Below, one piece after another: positions 48,999-60,600 of a stretch of 64,000 nt of DNA. Within the stretch, counting starts at the first letter, position 1; each line of letters begins with the position of its first letter. The DNA comes from Elysia chlorotica (Eukaryota > Mollusca > Gastropoda > Plakobranchidae). Made by a program: the position numbers and the translations under genes. The notes under the pieces were generated by a model. It was not told the origin of the DNA. It saw nothing but the letters and a program-made list of their open reading frames with translations, and ran no database searches. Location: assembly GCA_003991915.1 (NCBI GenBank), contig RQTK01000230.1, forward strand, positions 67,595 through 131,594, written 5' to 3'.

Positions 48999-51883
48999 GT
49001 ATGCAATCTAAATTTTAAAAAGGCTAATGAATGTTTCTGTTTCGCTGAAAATACCCATTGGGCTGAATTTATCAAATTGTGTAGGAACTTATTTATTACT
49101 GTGTGGTACATTACGTAGAGCATTAATCGACTATTAATTCACTGTCCCTGTGTCTATAATATAGCCTAACGTTGAATGTTCAGTTAAAAGCAAACAAACA
49201 ATCGACTATTTAAAAATAAATGGTAGCTTGCGCTTTTTTATAATGAAACAGCTGTCAATAATGATAATTTTAATTGGCTCTATCATAATTTAGGTTGAGA
49301 AATGTTTACATGTCAGAGCTCAGTTGTAAGCCCAATGGAGTTGTGAATCTTGCTAAACCCTGCAATCTTTGCCTTTTAGGTGTTACAGGCAATTGGTCTC
49401 TTGCATCCAATATTGCTGAAAAGAGCTTAAATACATCCTTGTCTTTTAAATTTTAGCATGCCACTAAAATCTTCTGTACTTAATGCATAATCAATTAATC
49501 ATGAATGGTGCAAGGCTATCTTTTAATTTAACTATATTTATATCATTCTTTGACCAGGCGGCCTGTTATAAAATCAGACATCATCAAGTCTGTTTCTTAG
49601 TGGCATTGAAAAATGATGGTCTATTATTTCCCATGTATATGTAACAGCCATGAATGTGTTGGAATTTGTGTATCCAAAGAAGCGGTTATATATATATATA
49701 TAAGAAATTTTCATTTGAAATTAGGCTTATGTTTTTATTTTATTTTGTCGAATAACACTTGCTCTCAACTGCCAATAAGTTAAGAGCAGCTGCAAAACAA
49801 AACAAAAATAAGAAAGAAAAAAAAAACATTTGTATTATTTCAATTTGTCCAGGTTGCCCAGCTGACTGGAGAGGCTGAATTGAAAAACGTATGCATTCTG
49901 TTGACTGTGACCAGCGAGAAGCCAGAGAATGTTAGATGGCATTATCTGCAAGATGCGCTCTCTGTTCTGGATATGTGTTTATGCAATCGTGAAATCATAT
50001 CCACAATGCTGTTTTATGCAAATGACGTCCAACCTGTACTGACCATGGCTCTTGTTCAGACATGTGTAGGTTACCGTTTTTAAAAACAATTCTATACTAT
50101 CTTTCAAGTCCAATACTCATGTCTTCTGTTTAAAATCAAAGGCAAGCAAGATAAGTGACTCTTTTTTGACAAAAATTTTTTTTTTCATGTTTTCCTAAAC
50201 TTATGTGTATTTTGTTACCCAAATTTCACAGATATCATATTTGATGCATTGATTGAACTATATCATTAATTTTGCTACACAGAGGCAAAAGAGTAACAAG
50301 GAGGATAATAAAACTTGCCATGCTATCAAAAAAATATGTCTTCTAAAGTTCTAAGAGATTCTGGCTTAATCATATTTTATTCTGAATATTACTTGCAATT
50401 CAAAATTGTTTAATATTCAATTCTCTTTCTTAATGATTTGTGAAAAGGAAACATGCTTTTCTTTTTTTTTAATGCATATTATCATCATAGTATCTCTTGT
50501 TTTGATTTTTCAGGATGAAGAGGTAAACTTCAAGTCTTTGGTTATCATCAACAAGATGCTCATTGTTTGCAAAGAAAGATTTGTTAAGTTCATCCTTACT
50601 CCTCTTTTTCTTGATGTGTTGACTGAAGGAATCAGGCGCTGGCTGGGAACTTCCACAAGGCTTACTAATATGGTAAAAAAAAGAGTTGACAATTCTTTCA
50701 GCTAGTCTCTGAAACTTTGAATGCTGGAAAATTTATATTTGGGTTGATTAAAGTCTAACTAGTATGACAATTTTTTTTTTAAGTTGGTTTTGAAAAATAA
50801 ATATTTTACATGACTCTGAAGATCTAAGTGTTGAAATAGTTGACTGCTCTTGCTTAAGCTAGTTTCGGGTAGTATGAACGTTCTCGCACACAAATACTTT
50901 TACTAAAAAGAATGTAAGCAGTTCTCTGAAAATTGTCTATGAAAGAATGAACAAGAGAAAACAGCATAAGCAGCATGCTTTCCTGATCTTTGTTCACTTA
51001 AACAGATAAGTTCACCGTATGAATAGCTGCATCTTTATAGTAATAAAAAAAAATTGTGCTTTTAATATTTTTCCTCACATAAGAATTTATTTGGGAACTT
51101 CAATCATATTTAATGACAGTTATCTTTTTTTTTTTCCCCAATTACAGCTTCTTCAAATAATCAAAAATATACTTATGTGTGGTCAAGAAACTGCATTTGA
51201 CAAGGCTTCTGAAGTTATAGAAAAGCTTGTTGATCTGTTCACTTACGCGAACGAGGAGAATGCAACCTTTGTAAATAAAGGACAGCCTAACAATCAGTTT
51301 TCATGCATAGAATTTTTTCAAGAGTTAGAAAAAAGCATTGTTCTTGGTCCTTATGATTGCTCCATTTACTGGACCAAAGGGAAAAGCGCAAAGGTCAGTA
51401 CACAACTTATTCATGCTAATTACCCTTTGCATCTTTCTTTTGCAAAATCTTTGAGAATTTCATGAATATATTTAAATTTTTTTTTTATTGAAAAAACAAC
51501 ACACCTAAATTTTTTTTCCATGCTATTACTAAGTTACTTAGTACCAGTACATATACTTTTTCAAGAGAAAAAAAAGGACCCAGACAAAATAAATGCTTTT
51601 TATTTTCTTTTTGTTTTGTTGGCGTCAGTAAGAATTCTGCTTACGTCTTTCACTTTGTTTATTTCAGGAGCTTCTTTGTGAAGAGTTAGATCAGCCATGG
51701 CTCTTTATTCATTGTAGTTGGCCTTTATGTGGTGTTCACAATGGAATGCCTCAGACTTTCTTTCGCAAATGTGGTGCTTGCTTGGTAGTGCGTTACTGCT
51801 CAAGACAGTGCCAGACAAAACATTGGGAAGCGGGTCATATAATTCAATGCAGAGCTAATACTAACAGAAATAAGTTGGCATAG
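48768..51883 (+). CDS. MYND zinc-finger protein, five coding exons, unrecognised subfamily
   Basis: Exons 48768-48998, 49853-50065, 50514-50672, 51148-51393 and 51668-51883 join in phase 0 to give 354 residues. The C-terminus is a MYND zinc finger: Cys299, Cys304, Cys318, Cys321, Cys327, Cys331, His340, Cys344, with the typical Y-C-S-x-x-C-Q and H-W-E-x-G-H. The first ligand pair is C-S-W-P-L-C, four residues between rather than the usual two. MYND fingers mostly bind proline-rich peptides. Residues 30-280 look alpha-helical with leucine-rich segments (IRCIKSALQCGD, LKLALEKLEIWK, IIKNILMCGQ), possibly ARM/HEAT-like. No SET, TPR or catalytic motif is visible, and I cannot name an orthologue. 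I chose the exon 1 donor CGT|GTATGC because it restores frame; reading on would end at a stop at 49116. Confidence 0.83.
49120..49192 (+). repeat. SINE 3'-end fragment, diverged
   Basis: CTGTCCCTGTGTCTATAATA, TAGCCTAACGTTGAATGTTC and AGTTAAAAGC resemble the SINE 3' end. It lies in intron 1 of the MYND gene. Confidence 0.45.
49853..50065 (+). CDS. MYND gene coding exon 2 (residues 78-148)
   Basis: Acceptor TTTGTCCAG, donor GTAGGT. It encodes VAQLTGEAELKNVCILLTV to MALVQTC, probably helical. Confidence 0.85.
50514..50672 (+). CDS. MYND gene coding exon 3 (residues 149-201)
   Basis: Acceptor TTTTTCAG, donor GTAAAA. It encodes DEEVNFKSLVIINKMLIVC to STRLTNM. Confidence 0.87.
51148..51393 (+). 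CDS. MYND gene coding exon 4 (residues 202-283)
   Basis: Acceptor CCCCAATTACAG, donor GTCAGT. It encodes LLQIIKNILMCGQETAFDKA to YWTKGKSAK. Confidence 0.88.
51668..51883 (+). CDS. MYND gene coding exon 5 (residues 284-354) and stop
   Basis: Acceptor TTATTTCAG. It carries the whole MYND finger (FRKCGACLVVRYCSRQCQ then HWEAGHIIQC) and ends TNRNKLA with TAG at 51881. Confidence 0.93.
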   Translation, partial: ELLCEELDQPWLFIHCSWPLCGVHNGMPQTFFRKCGACLVVRYCSRQCQTKHWEAGHIIQCRANTNRNKLA

Positions 51884-52954
51884 CTATAGGTTAATCAAAC
51901 ATTATGTGTTGTGCTGTTAGGTTACAATGTTACAATCTTTGTCAGGATAAGGATATTTTTGCTTTTTTCCCTTTCATAATATTAGTTATTCTTTTCACAT
52001 GTATGCCTACTTGGCTATTAACCTGTTTTACTCTTCAAGAGACAGTTATGTCTATTGTTTTAAACTGTTGATATAATTGCAATCAGGATACTGTAGTATT
52101 GTGTTATCAAATTGTTTGAATGCCCGTCTTCAAGTTGGTCATGAGCAGAATGAACCATAAAATTGGCCTTTTCTTTATTTAAATTGTAAATATCAAGACA
52201 TTACAGATATTTTTTACATTAAGAGGATTATGTACATTGTATAGTCTTGTGGCCTTTTTTATTGACAAAACGTTCTTGGTTTTAACTATGCTAAAAAGTC
52301 ATCCTTTTAGTCTAATTCATAGTGCTTACAAACCATCTTGATTTACTTGTACTGCATAGAAGTAAAAAAAAAACCAGTACTTTAAGAAAAGATGAGATTT
52401 CAATTTTGTGCGAGTTTTAATTCCTGATAACTATGGAACATTTTTCTTGTCCGTTCTATTTTTACTCTACGAAGCTTTTACTGGAATGTCACTTTTAAAC
52501 AAAAATTCTAATTTTAGTCACAGTTTCAGAATGATGGAACGCATGTATATGTTTCATTCTTTCTTTTTTATTTGAAGTAACACCAATTTTTTTTTTTTTA
52601 TTACTGTACACTTGCCAAAAAGATATGGTCCCAATATTTTTAGCCATAATAGGATTTTAAATGCAGGTAGGCCTTATACGTTTGCTGGCCAAATGCAAGA
52701 CACTGTTGTCATCTAATCTTGGCAACAAATTGATGAGGATGGTTCAAGCTTAAGATAAGGCTATTTACTCGAGATCCCATCCCATTTAATACCAAACAGG
52801 CACAGCCCAGATTTCTGTTGATTGAGCTTTCTGATGCCCTCAATGGAGTTACAGAAAGACTTAGAAGGCCAATAAAATTTTGTATGTACACAGGAATGAA
52901 CATCGGACAGTTTTTGTTGACATGATGATTTTACATGCATTTCTTATTCTGATC

Positions 52955-52960
52955 AATAAA
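52955..52960 (+). terminator. Candidate polyadenylation signal of the MYND gene
   Basis: AATAAA about 1.07 kb after the stop codon. No closer canonical signal was noticed. Confidence 0.45.
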
Positions 52961-54141
52961 ACAAGCAAAACATTTGCCTTTTAATGTTACTTAAATAAAT
53001 TATGAAAAAACCCATTACTTCTTTGCTTTGTGTTTGGAAAAAAAGGATATTATTATAAAATTTTGAAGAAAAGATACCAACATTTGAACGAGATAAAGAT
53101 TGCAAAATAATTGAGAATTAAATGTTGAGATATGCACCTCTAATAGAACAAATCACGAGTTATATGGTGATGTTACTTATTGATTATACAAGAGTTAAAA
53201 AATGTCCTGAGTGGTTGATTGCAATATTTATACTAGCATGTTGTAAGGAACATTCACGTAGTAGTTTACTGGAAAAAAAATCTGTCACAGTAAGTATACA
53301 TCATTAATTTAACAGAGAAAGAGATGGGTGGTTTTTTAGGCTGAAATTGATGACCAATTTTCATATAGGAGGATCCTTATTTGTGATTGTAAACAAACAT
53401 TTTGATAAAAGTAAGTTTGATAATGAAGTATGTTTCTTATTTAGTCGTAGAAAATCAAGCAATATAAACTTCTGTTTTAGCAATTCAACAAAAATTGATT
53501 ATTCAGGTGCGCAGTTTTATTATACAGTGCCTTTCATCTTGGAGTAAAAAAAAAAAAAAAAGACTTAATGATATCAATAATGCATATAAAAACTTTCGTG
53601 GTACCCGAACAATACTTGCCTTAACATTGTTTTCCCACACCATGCCTAAAGTTTGGGGAAAAATTAAGTATTATTTATCCCTTCTAGATACAAGTTCTAT
53701 CACATTCTAAATTTTTAAAGGCATTTTTTTTTCCTGTTTCTTTAAATTTTCAGATGAGCTTTTCTTTGAGAAGTTATAAATATAAAGTAATTTGCAAAGT
53801 CTTTATGAAATCTAGACCTACATAAACCACCTATAACAATATTGGCAAATAGGGAACCCCTCATTTCCTATATTTAAGAGGACCAGTGTTGCCCCAGTGT
53901 TGTTTATTGTATTCAGTATATAAAAACTAACATGCCTCAACCAAATGTTGACATCTAACCCTTTGCAAAAAACTATGGGAGAAATTAAAGAAATTTTTTT
54001 TAAAAAGCATATTTTATTGACTGAAAGATATGTTAAAGGAACATCAAGATGAAATTAAAATTAACTTTGGAAATGTTGAAAAAAAAACGTAAATCTGAAC
54101 AATATGATATAGTACAAGAGCTACAAAACAATTTTCTTTAC

Positions 54142-54147
54142 TTTATT
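54142..54147 (-). terminator. SOD2: Candidate polyadenylation signal of SOD2
   Basis: TTTATT on the + strand is AATAAA on the minus strand, about 340 bases after the SOD2 stop. A second candidate lies at 54013-54018. Confidence 0.45.
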
Positions 54148-54484
54148 TGTATTGATTAATGGTAACATTTCAAAATTGTATCAGATAATACAATATAATT
54201 ACTGCTCAATAATCTTATATTCCTAAGATATTTGAACTTCAACTTCCCATCAAAACGGAGAAAAATGCATTTGATCACAGAATGTGAAACACACAAAAAC
54301 AGCAAGCATCAAACCAATAACACATCATTAAAAATAGAGTGTGCTAAAACAGGGCACTAAAGGCTGTGCTTATCTTCTATTACTAAACTTACATTTGAAA
54401 AATACACAAACACAATTTCATATTATTCATTTTCTCTTTTCTTCATATGTTATAGAAGTTTTACAAAAGCAAAAGCAAAACAAA

Positions 54485-54636
54485 TTATTCCTGCATTCGA
54501 GCTTTAGCAAGTCTCTCTGAAACATCATCCCAATTGGCAACATGGAAGATGGCACTGACATAGTCAGGTCGCACGTTCTTGTACTGCAGGTAGTAGGCAT
54601 GCTCCCACACATCAATGCCAAAGAGTGGGATTAATC
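54485..54636 (-). CDS. SOD2: SOD2 coding exon 4 (to residue 226) and stop
   Basis: Acceptor CTTTTTCAG. It holds [20 protein letters not shown] with ligands Asp185 and His189, and ends RMQE with TAA at plus-strand 54485-54487. Confidence 0.97.
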
Positions 54637-57600
54637 CTGAAAAAGGTAAAGAACAATACATTCATTAAAAATACTTTGTAGTTTGCAATTGTAGGCTCAA
54701 TTACAAGACAAGGTAAATAGATTTACTCAAAACTTTCTACTATAAAAAAGACCTAAAACAGTTGATTCAAAAAATAAAGTAAGGGCTTTATCAACATTTG
54801 AAAGCATCACAATGGTATCCTAAACCAAGGTTAAAATGTCAATATTTTTATCTTAATCTAAAGGCTAGGAAGATATATATTGTAAATATTATAATATTGA
54901 CAATGAAAGTGTAAGCCATCATATCACTGCAATGAAATTGTGTTTAAGAAGAATCTTTGGACAAGACACAAGTGTGGTGAGAAAGGTAACAGCCTAGTAC
55001 AACCAGTACCATAAAACTATGCCAAAGAGCATGGCACAATCTTAACTTACTACAGTTTTAGTTAACAGCAACAACAAAAACTAGAAAAATTATCTTTGTT
55101 CATCTAACAAGAGTAGGTTTTTATGTTGAGGTTTTTTCACCAATAGTGGGGAAGCTCTGCTAATGCATTACGATACTGCTTGTATTTTTATGCAAGCCAA
55201 TAGGTGTCGCCTCCAATGTAAAAAAAACAAAAAACCTTAGGTTCTTTATTAAATACTCTCCGATATTAAATGGTCTCCAAAATGAAATACGACTGTCGAT
55301 GGTCAAACTTTTTTTTTTTACGGCTACACATATGGATCAGACTCAGAAAGACAGATTTTTTCCCCCTTCACTTGGATATCAGGCCAGAAGACAAGTCAGA
55401 AATCAGGTCGAAAATTCTTGATCGTCAAAATTTTTGGAAATTTTACAGATCTGTTTCTTTATGCTTACCTTTCTGACGTCTGGTGATGAAATGAGAGTGA
55501 AAGAAAGGCCACAGCATGAAAAGAGAGCAAAAGAAAGGTCACAGCAAGATAACTAGACATACTGAAGCATAAGAATAAAATTGTAACCTGTGGTAGCAAA
55601 CAGTGGATCTTGATTGGCACAGGTGGCAATACGCAGGCGTCCAGATACAGGATTGTAGCCAAGCCAGCCCCACCCAGAGCCTTGAATTCCAACAGTGGCA
55701 GCCACCAGCTCTTTCTTAAAGCGTTCAAAGTTTGAAAAATCATCCTTGATCTGTTCAGCAAGATCTCCTGTTGGTTCACCGCCACCTTTAGGGCTCAAGT
55801 TTTCCCAGAAGATAGAGTGGTTGATGTGGCCACCGCCATTGAAGCGTAGAGCTGGCTGAAGACTGATGGCAGTGTTCACGTCACCTGGGTCACACAGAAT
55901 ATAAGTTCATTTTTACCCTTTTCACATTGCATGATTTAAGGCATATTCCTGGTTGGTGCACTAATTTGGAGATTTTTCAAAAATTTATTAAAGGTAAAAC
56001 TAAAAGCTTTGATTTTTATTATTTTGAAATAGAAGGTGTTCAGATCAATACAAAAAGGTGCTAGAACAAGAGTGCATCAATGCAGACAGCATGTGTGAGG
56101 CATGATGGGAAAGGGTTACGGTTAAGGTGCTGCATAAAAAAAAAAGGAACTATATTTAATTCAACATGACATATGCTGTTCCATCACTGCAACTCTTGTT
56201 TTTGTTTTTTTTTACAATATTGATTAAGCATGGCTTTTTGTAGGGAAAAGAACTGTGCAGTGTGAAAATTTATACAAATGGATGCCACCACCTATTGATA
56301 TTTTATCATTGATGCCTGCCTCTATCATTTTAAAACATGTACCTCTTTACGCAAGTACAAGAATACACATACACCTACAAATACAAGTCTTCTAAATATG
56401 GCATTGAGTTGAGTTGGTCCAACGCCCAGCGTCGACACTATATAGGCTATATTGTGGACTGGCCCCAAGATTTTTGTAAGCTTTACCTTTAGCATTTGCT
56501 TCAGCCAGTTTCTGCTCAGTTACATTGAGGTTGGTAACGTATGTGTTGTGATGCTTCTCATAGTGAAGCTTCATTATATCTGCTGAGATGTATGGCTCAA
56601 GAGCGTTGAAGTCGTACTTTAAATCTGGGAGTGTATGCTTCAACTTCATGGCAGCTGCTCCCAGAGATGCTGTTTGGGTAAGGCATCTGTGGGATTAATG
56701 AACAAAGCAAATGTAAAAGAAAACTAGTACCACAAAAGAAGCACTGAAATAACATATAGGCCAGAATATGTTTAAATTTAAAAATGTACATTTTTCTGCA
56801 TTCTAAAATTCAAGGTCATTGCAGATATAAAAATATTTTTCATTCAATGATTAAATATTTTATAGATTAAGCTAATTATCATCAGCCACATTTGTGAAGC
56901 TTGGGTTTATTTCTCAGTATTCTCATTAGCTGATTTTTTAGTGTTTTAAAAAAAAATACTTCTTACTAATCCTGCAGAAAGCAAACAATCAGTAATGCAC
57001 TGAAAAATTCAAATGAAACATAGATCTAGGGTGAATAGGAATCAGACACAAAACTTGCACACAATCTAGCAAAGGAAAATGTCTTTTTTCAAAGTATATA
57101 TCCTGAGTTTTGTCATGAAATCGATGATGAATGCAAATGTAAATTTGAACCTTTGAAAGTTCAGCTACACAGAGGCGTTTGATTTTTTTGCATAGCGTCC
57201 AATCAGCACTATATAGGCTATCTTGTAAACGGGTCCCAATTTTATGAGCGGGGATACAATGACTCCTGTCTCAGCCGGTCATATTATTCTGACCCTGACC
57301 CAACCAGTAGGTCTTGGGATGTGCCTGTGCCTGTGCATTTTTGCACATAAATACATGCTTCTTGGATTTATTGAAAGTCCCAAACCTTGCCAAAAAGATG
57401 CATTATTTTATTTTTATTAGTTTATGATAAGAGGATACTACTTTTGTGTTGTAGGAACAGGCGGATCTACATACTTTTAATTTAATAGTTTAGATACCAT
57501 AAACATCATATTTTAGTTAATAAAACAAACCCATTTAAAATAGATAAATAGAAACCTTTTCTGAAAGTTATGTGGTCAGTTTATGTGACCTTTTATAATT

Positions 57601-60600
57601 AAAAAAAAAAATCTCTCTTCCAAATATACTCAATATACGCTAAACATGAGCTTGGTGTAAGAAATACAAAATAACAATTGATCAAGCTTAATATTGGAAC
57701 TATGGAAAATCACTTAGAATCGGGACTTTTGAACAGATTTTACCAACTTTCCTGCGACAGTAGGTCCTTTATTGGAAACAACTGTCATACTTATAGATAC
57801 AGCACAGCTGTACAAGCAACTCACATCATATAGAGTGAAAAGAACAAAGGATTGCACACACAAACAACACATTTTGGATATGGTCTTTGCGCACTAAGAG
57901 AAAGATATAATGAACTCAACAATGCCTTCAAGCAGGTTCATGTGGCAATCTCACACCCAAAGACTAATGCATAATGTTAAGAAAACATTTTAGGAACTAA
58001 TTATGCCAAAAAACGACATTCTACAAACACATTGTATCCTGTGGATACAGATATTATTATGATTTTGGTTTTATTTTTCACAGTCAGCAGGGGGAGGAGA
58101 GAGGAAGCTTATTCAAGCTTCTGTAGCCAAACTAGAGAGTAGAGGAGCATCAGTTTGCAACATGGAATTGGAACTCAATATAGTTTTAAAATCCCAATAC
58201 CTCCAAACATCTAAACTTTTAACATAGTGTCCCGCATACAAAAAAGCGCAAGAGCAAAAAACAAATACGGATAAAAACAATGACGATAGCTATTCACAAA
58301 GACAAAGAAATTTAGCATGCTTAGAACGCAATTATATTTTCAGCATACTATCTATTTTACTGACTAAGCGTGTGCAGTGCAGTATACATGTATTACTATA
58401 ATTCAATGCTCTAGTGACATGATTCAAAGTACTTTAACTCCATTTATTGCTGTGCTGAATTGTGTAAAACTCATGGAGCCCTGAACGGATTATACAATCT
58501 AAATTATAAACGCCTGTTGCTTGAAAACGAAGGACTAACCGTTATTGTCGCAGAGTAAGCCTACTTTCAAAACTAGCTTTACAACATGCACACATTTTTA
58601 TTTTGAGGTATTGTTCAGTTCTGTGTTTTATGTCTTTAAAATATAACACTCATCATTAAAAGTTATCGAAAATGTCAAAATAGAATGCTTGTTCTGTTGC
58701 GCTATATCTCCGTTATTTAAATAAATAGAGGAGCCATTTTTGTTTGTGTGTTTGCTTCTAAGTTATACCGGTCTAGATCTATATCAACTGCTTTTGTTGC
58801 CATTCTATTTATCCCCAGCCACAAAAAAAATTCATTTTTAATTACAAAATTGGGTAACACTCTAGTGCATACCTCTAAAGGGGATTCCTCTTCAGACCCT
58901 TGTGATCTGAGGGCATGCGGTGTGAACTCACAAACTAAAGGGCTGCACCTTAACAAGTGTTAAAGTTTCAATAAATCTAATCATTAAATTAAGGAATTAG
59001 ATGTTATTTCTCAAGTGAAAAAAGATCTATAGGGGAGAGAAAATGGTGCTTTTCAGCCAATGAAGCCACACAAAGCTGCAATATTTTATGATTAATACTT
59101 ACAAATTATATGAAAAATGTATGTATTTTGCTCTAGGCTAAATTTTCTTATAAAGAATAAATAAACATGTTATTAATCTATGTCTATAACTAGATTTTCT
59201 AGAATAAAGCCAAGATTTCCAGTGAGATAATTTTTTTTTCCTTAGAAAAGAAATTTTTTTTTCATCAACATCAATTTATCATTTAGGTTTGGTTCATTTT
59301 ATACAGATACATGGTTGAGTATTTTACTTGTCAGTTTATGAACTCTATTCTTGTTCTGCACTTAATTCCATCAAACTATCTAAAAAATGAAATCTTATAA
59401 GAGTCAGTGGAAAATTTTCTTTGTGGTCTATTAGGGGGAGAACGTTACATGTTCCCACTGTAATAACTCCCGACATAAAGATAAGATTTTTTTCAAATAA
59501 ACACCATTAAAAAGATAAATGCATTCTCTTCCCAAAGGTGCATTTAACTGTGTTTTGCTTTTGTGTGTGAGTTTCACGGCCTGTTATAAAAATGCCCAAC
59601 CGTAGAGACGTTTGGGTCAGACTGCATTTTGCAGAGTCTCTTTGAATGAACTCCTTGTCTTGTTTTTCAAATCCGCTCGCCGTCATTTGCTGTATGAATT
59701 TAGAATTGACATCATTATGAAGGCGAATATCTCTGCTTTAAAATGGTACCAAACAATCAGTACCAATGGAAACATATCTGAAGACAGCGTCGGTTTAAAA
59801 GATTAATAGTTTGAAAATGAGACTTAGAACTACCAATATAAGTCGACATTGTTTGGTATCAACATAAAGTGCATCCATTTTCCTTTTCAATAAAATAACT
59901 TTAAAACACCTTTTCAAGAATGACGGCATGCAGATAAAGCAATTTAAAGCAAAACCAAAGCTAAGCAAGATAGTTTAGATCTAGATCTAAGCTGTGCCGG
60001 CTGTTGTTTTTTTGTGTGGGTTTATTTTTTGTTTCTTCGTATTTCTCACATTGTGTACCGATCATAGCATGTTTAAACGATTCACATATATTTTTTAGCA
60101 TTTAGAAATAAAACGGCGAGCTGCTAGTGTTAGGTTTGATTTATAGAAAAAAGATCTAAACAAAATCTAATTTGGACTGCATGCCAAAATCGTATTTTAA
60201 AGAATAATGAGTACAAAAATGAGTTTGGCTTAAGGCCAAAAGATTTTTTGAAGAAAATATTATGATGGACAAGTCCACATCAGTATCACACATCTCATAA
60301 TTATTTGAAGGGAGTTGTTATTTATTTACGAACCAAAAGCCAAAAGGGAAGAAAATGAAAGTATGAATATCATATGAAAATCATATTATTATGGGTAAGG
60401 AAAGGTCCAGTAATGCCTAAATTTATTAAGATATTACAACGTATTGTGTAACTAAGTTCTGGAAGAGGCTTAAGGAAAGTCAAACTTTCTTATAATTTAG
60501 AACTACATGTACTACTAGTACTACTTTAGAACTGTGTAGAAAAACTAAACACTGGATAATTTCTTGAAGAAAAATTATGATGAAATCATTAAATCTGTGA

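Larger units (their letters stand above)
51884..54484. other. Convergent 3' regions of the MYND gene and SOD2
   Basis: AT-rich, no supported gene. It contains the candidate poly(A) signals of both genes facing each other about 1.2 kb apart. The frames at about 53.1-53.7 kb are AT-rich and have no family resemblance. Confidence 0.6.

Noticed and set aside
55465-55785. 106-residue frame opposite SOD2 exon 3 sequence
   Set aside because: It is an out-of-frame shadow of SOD2 exon 3 and its intron.
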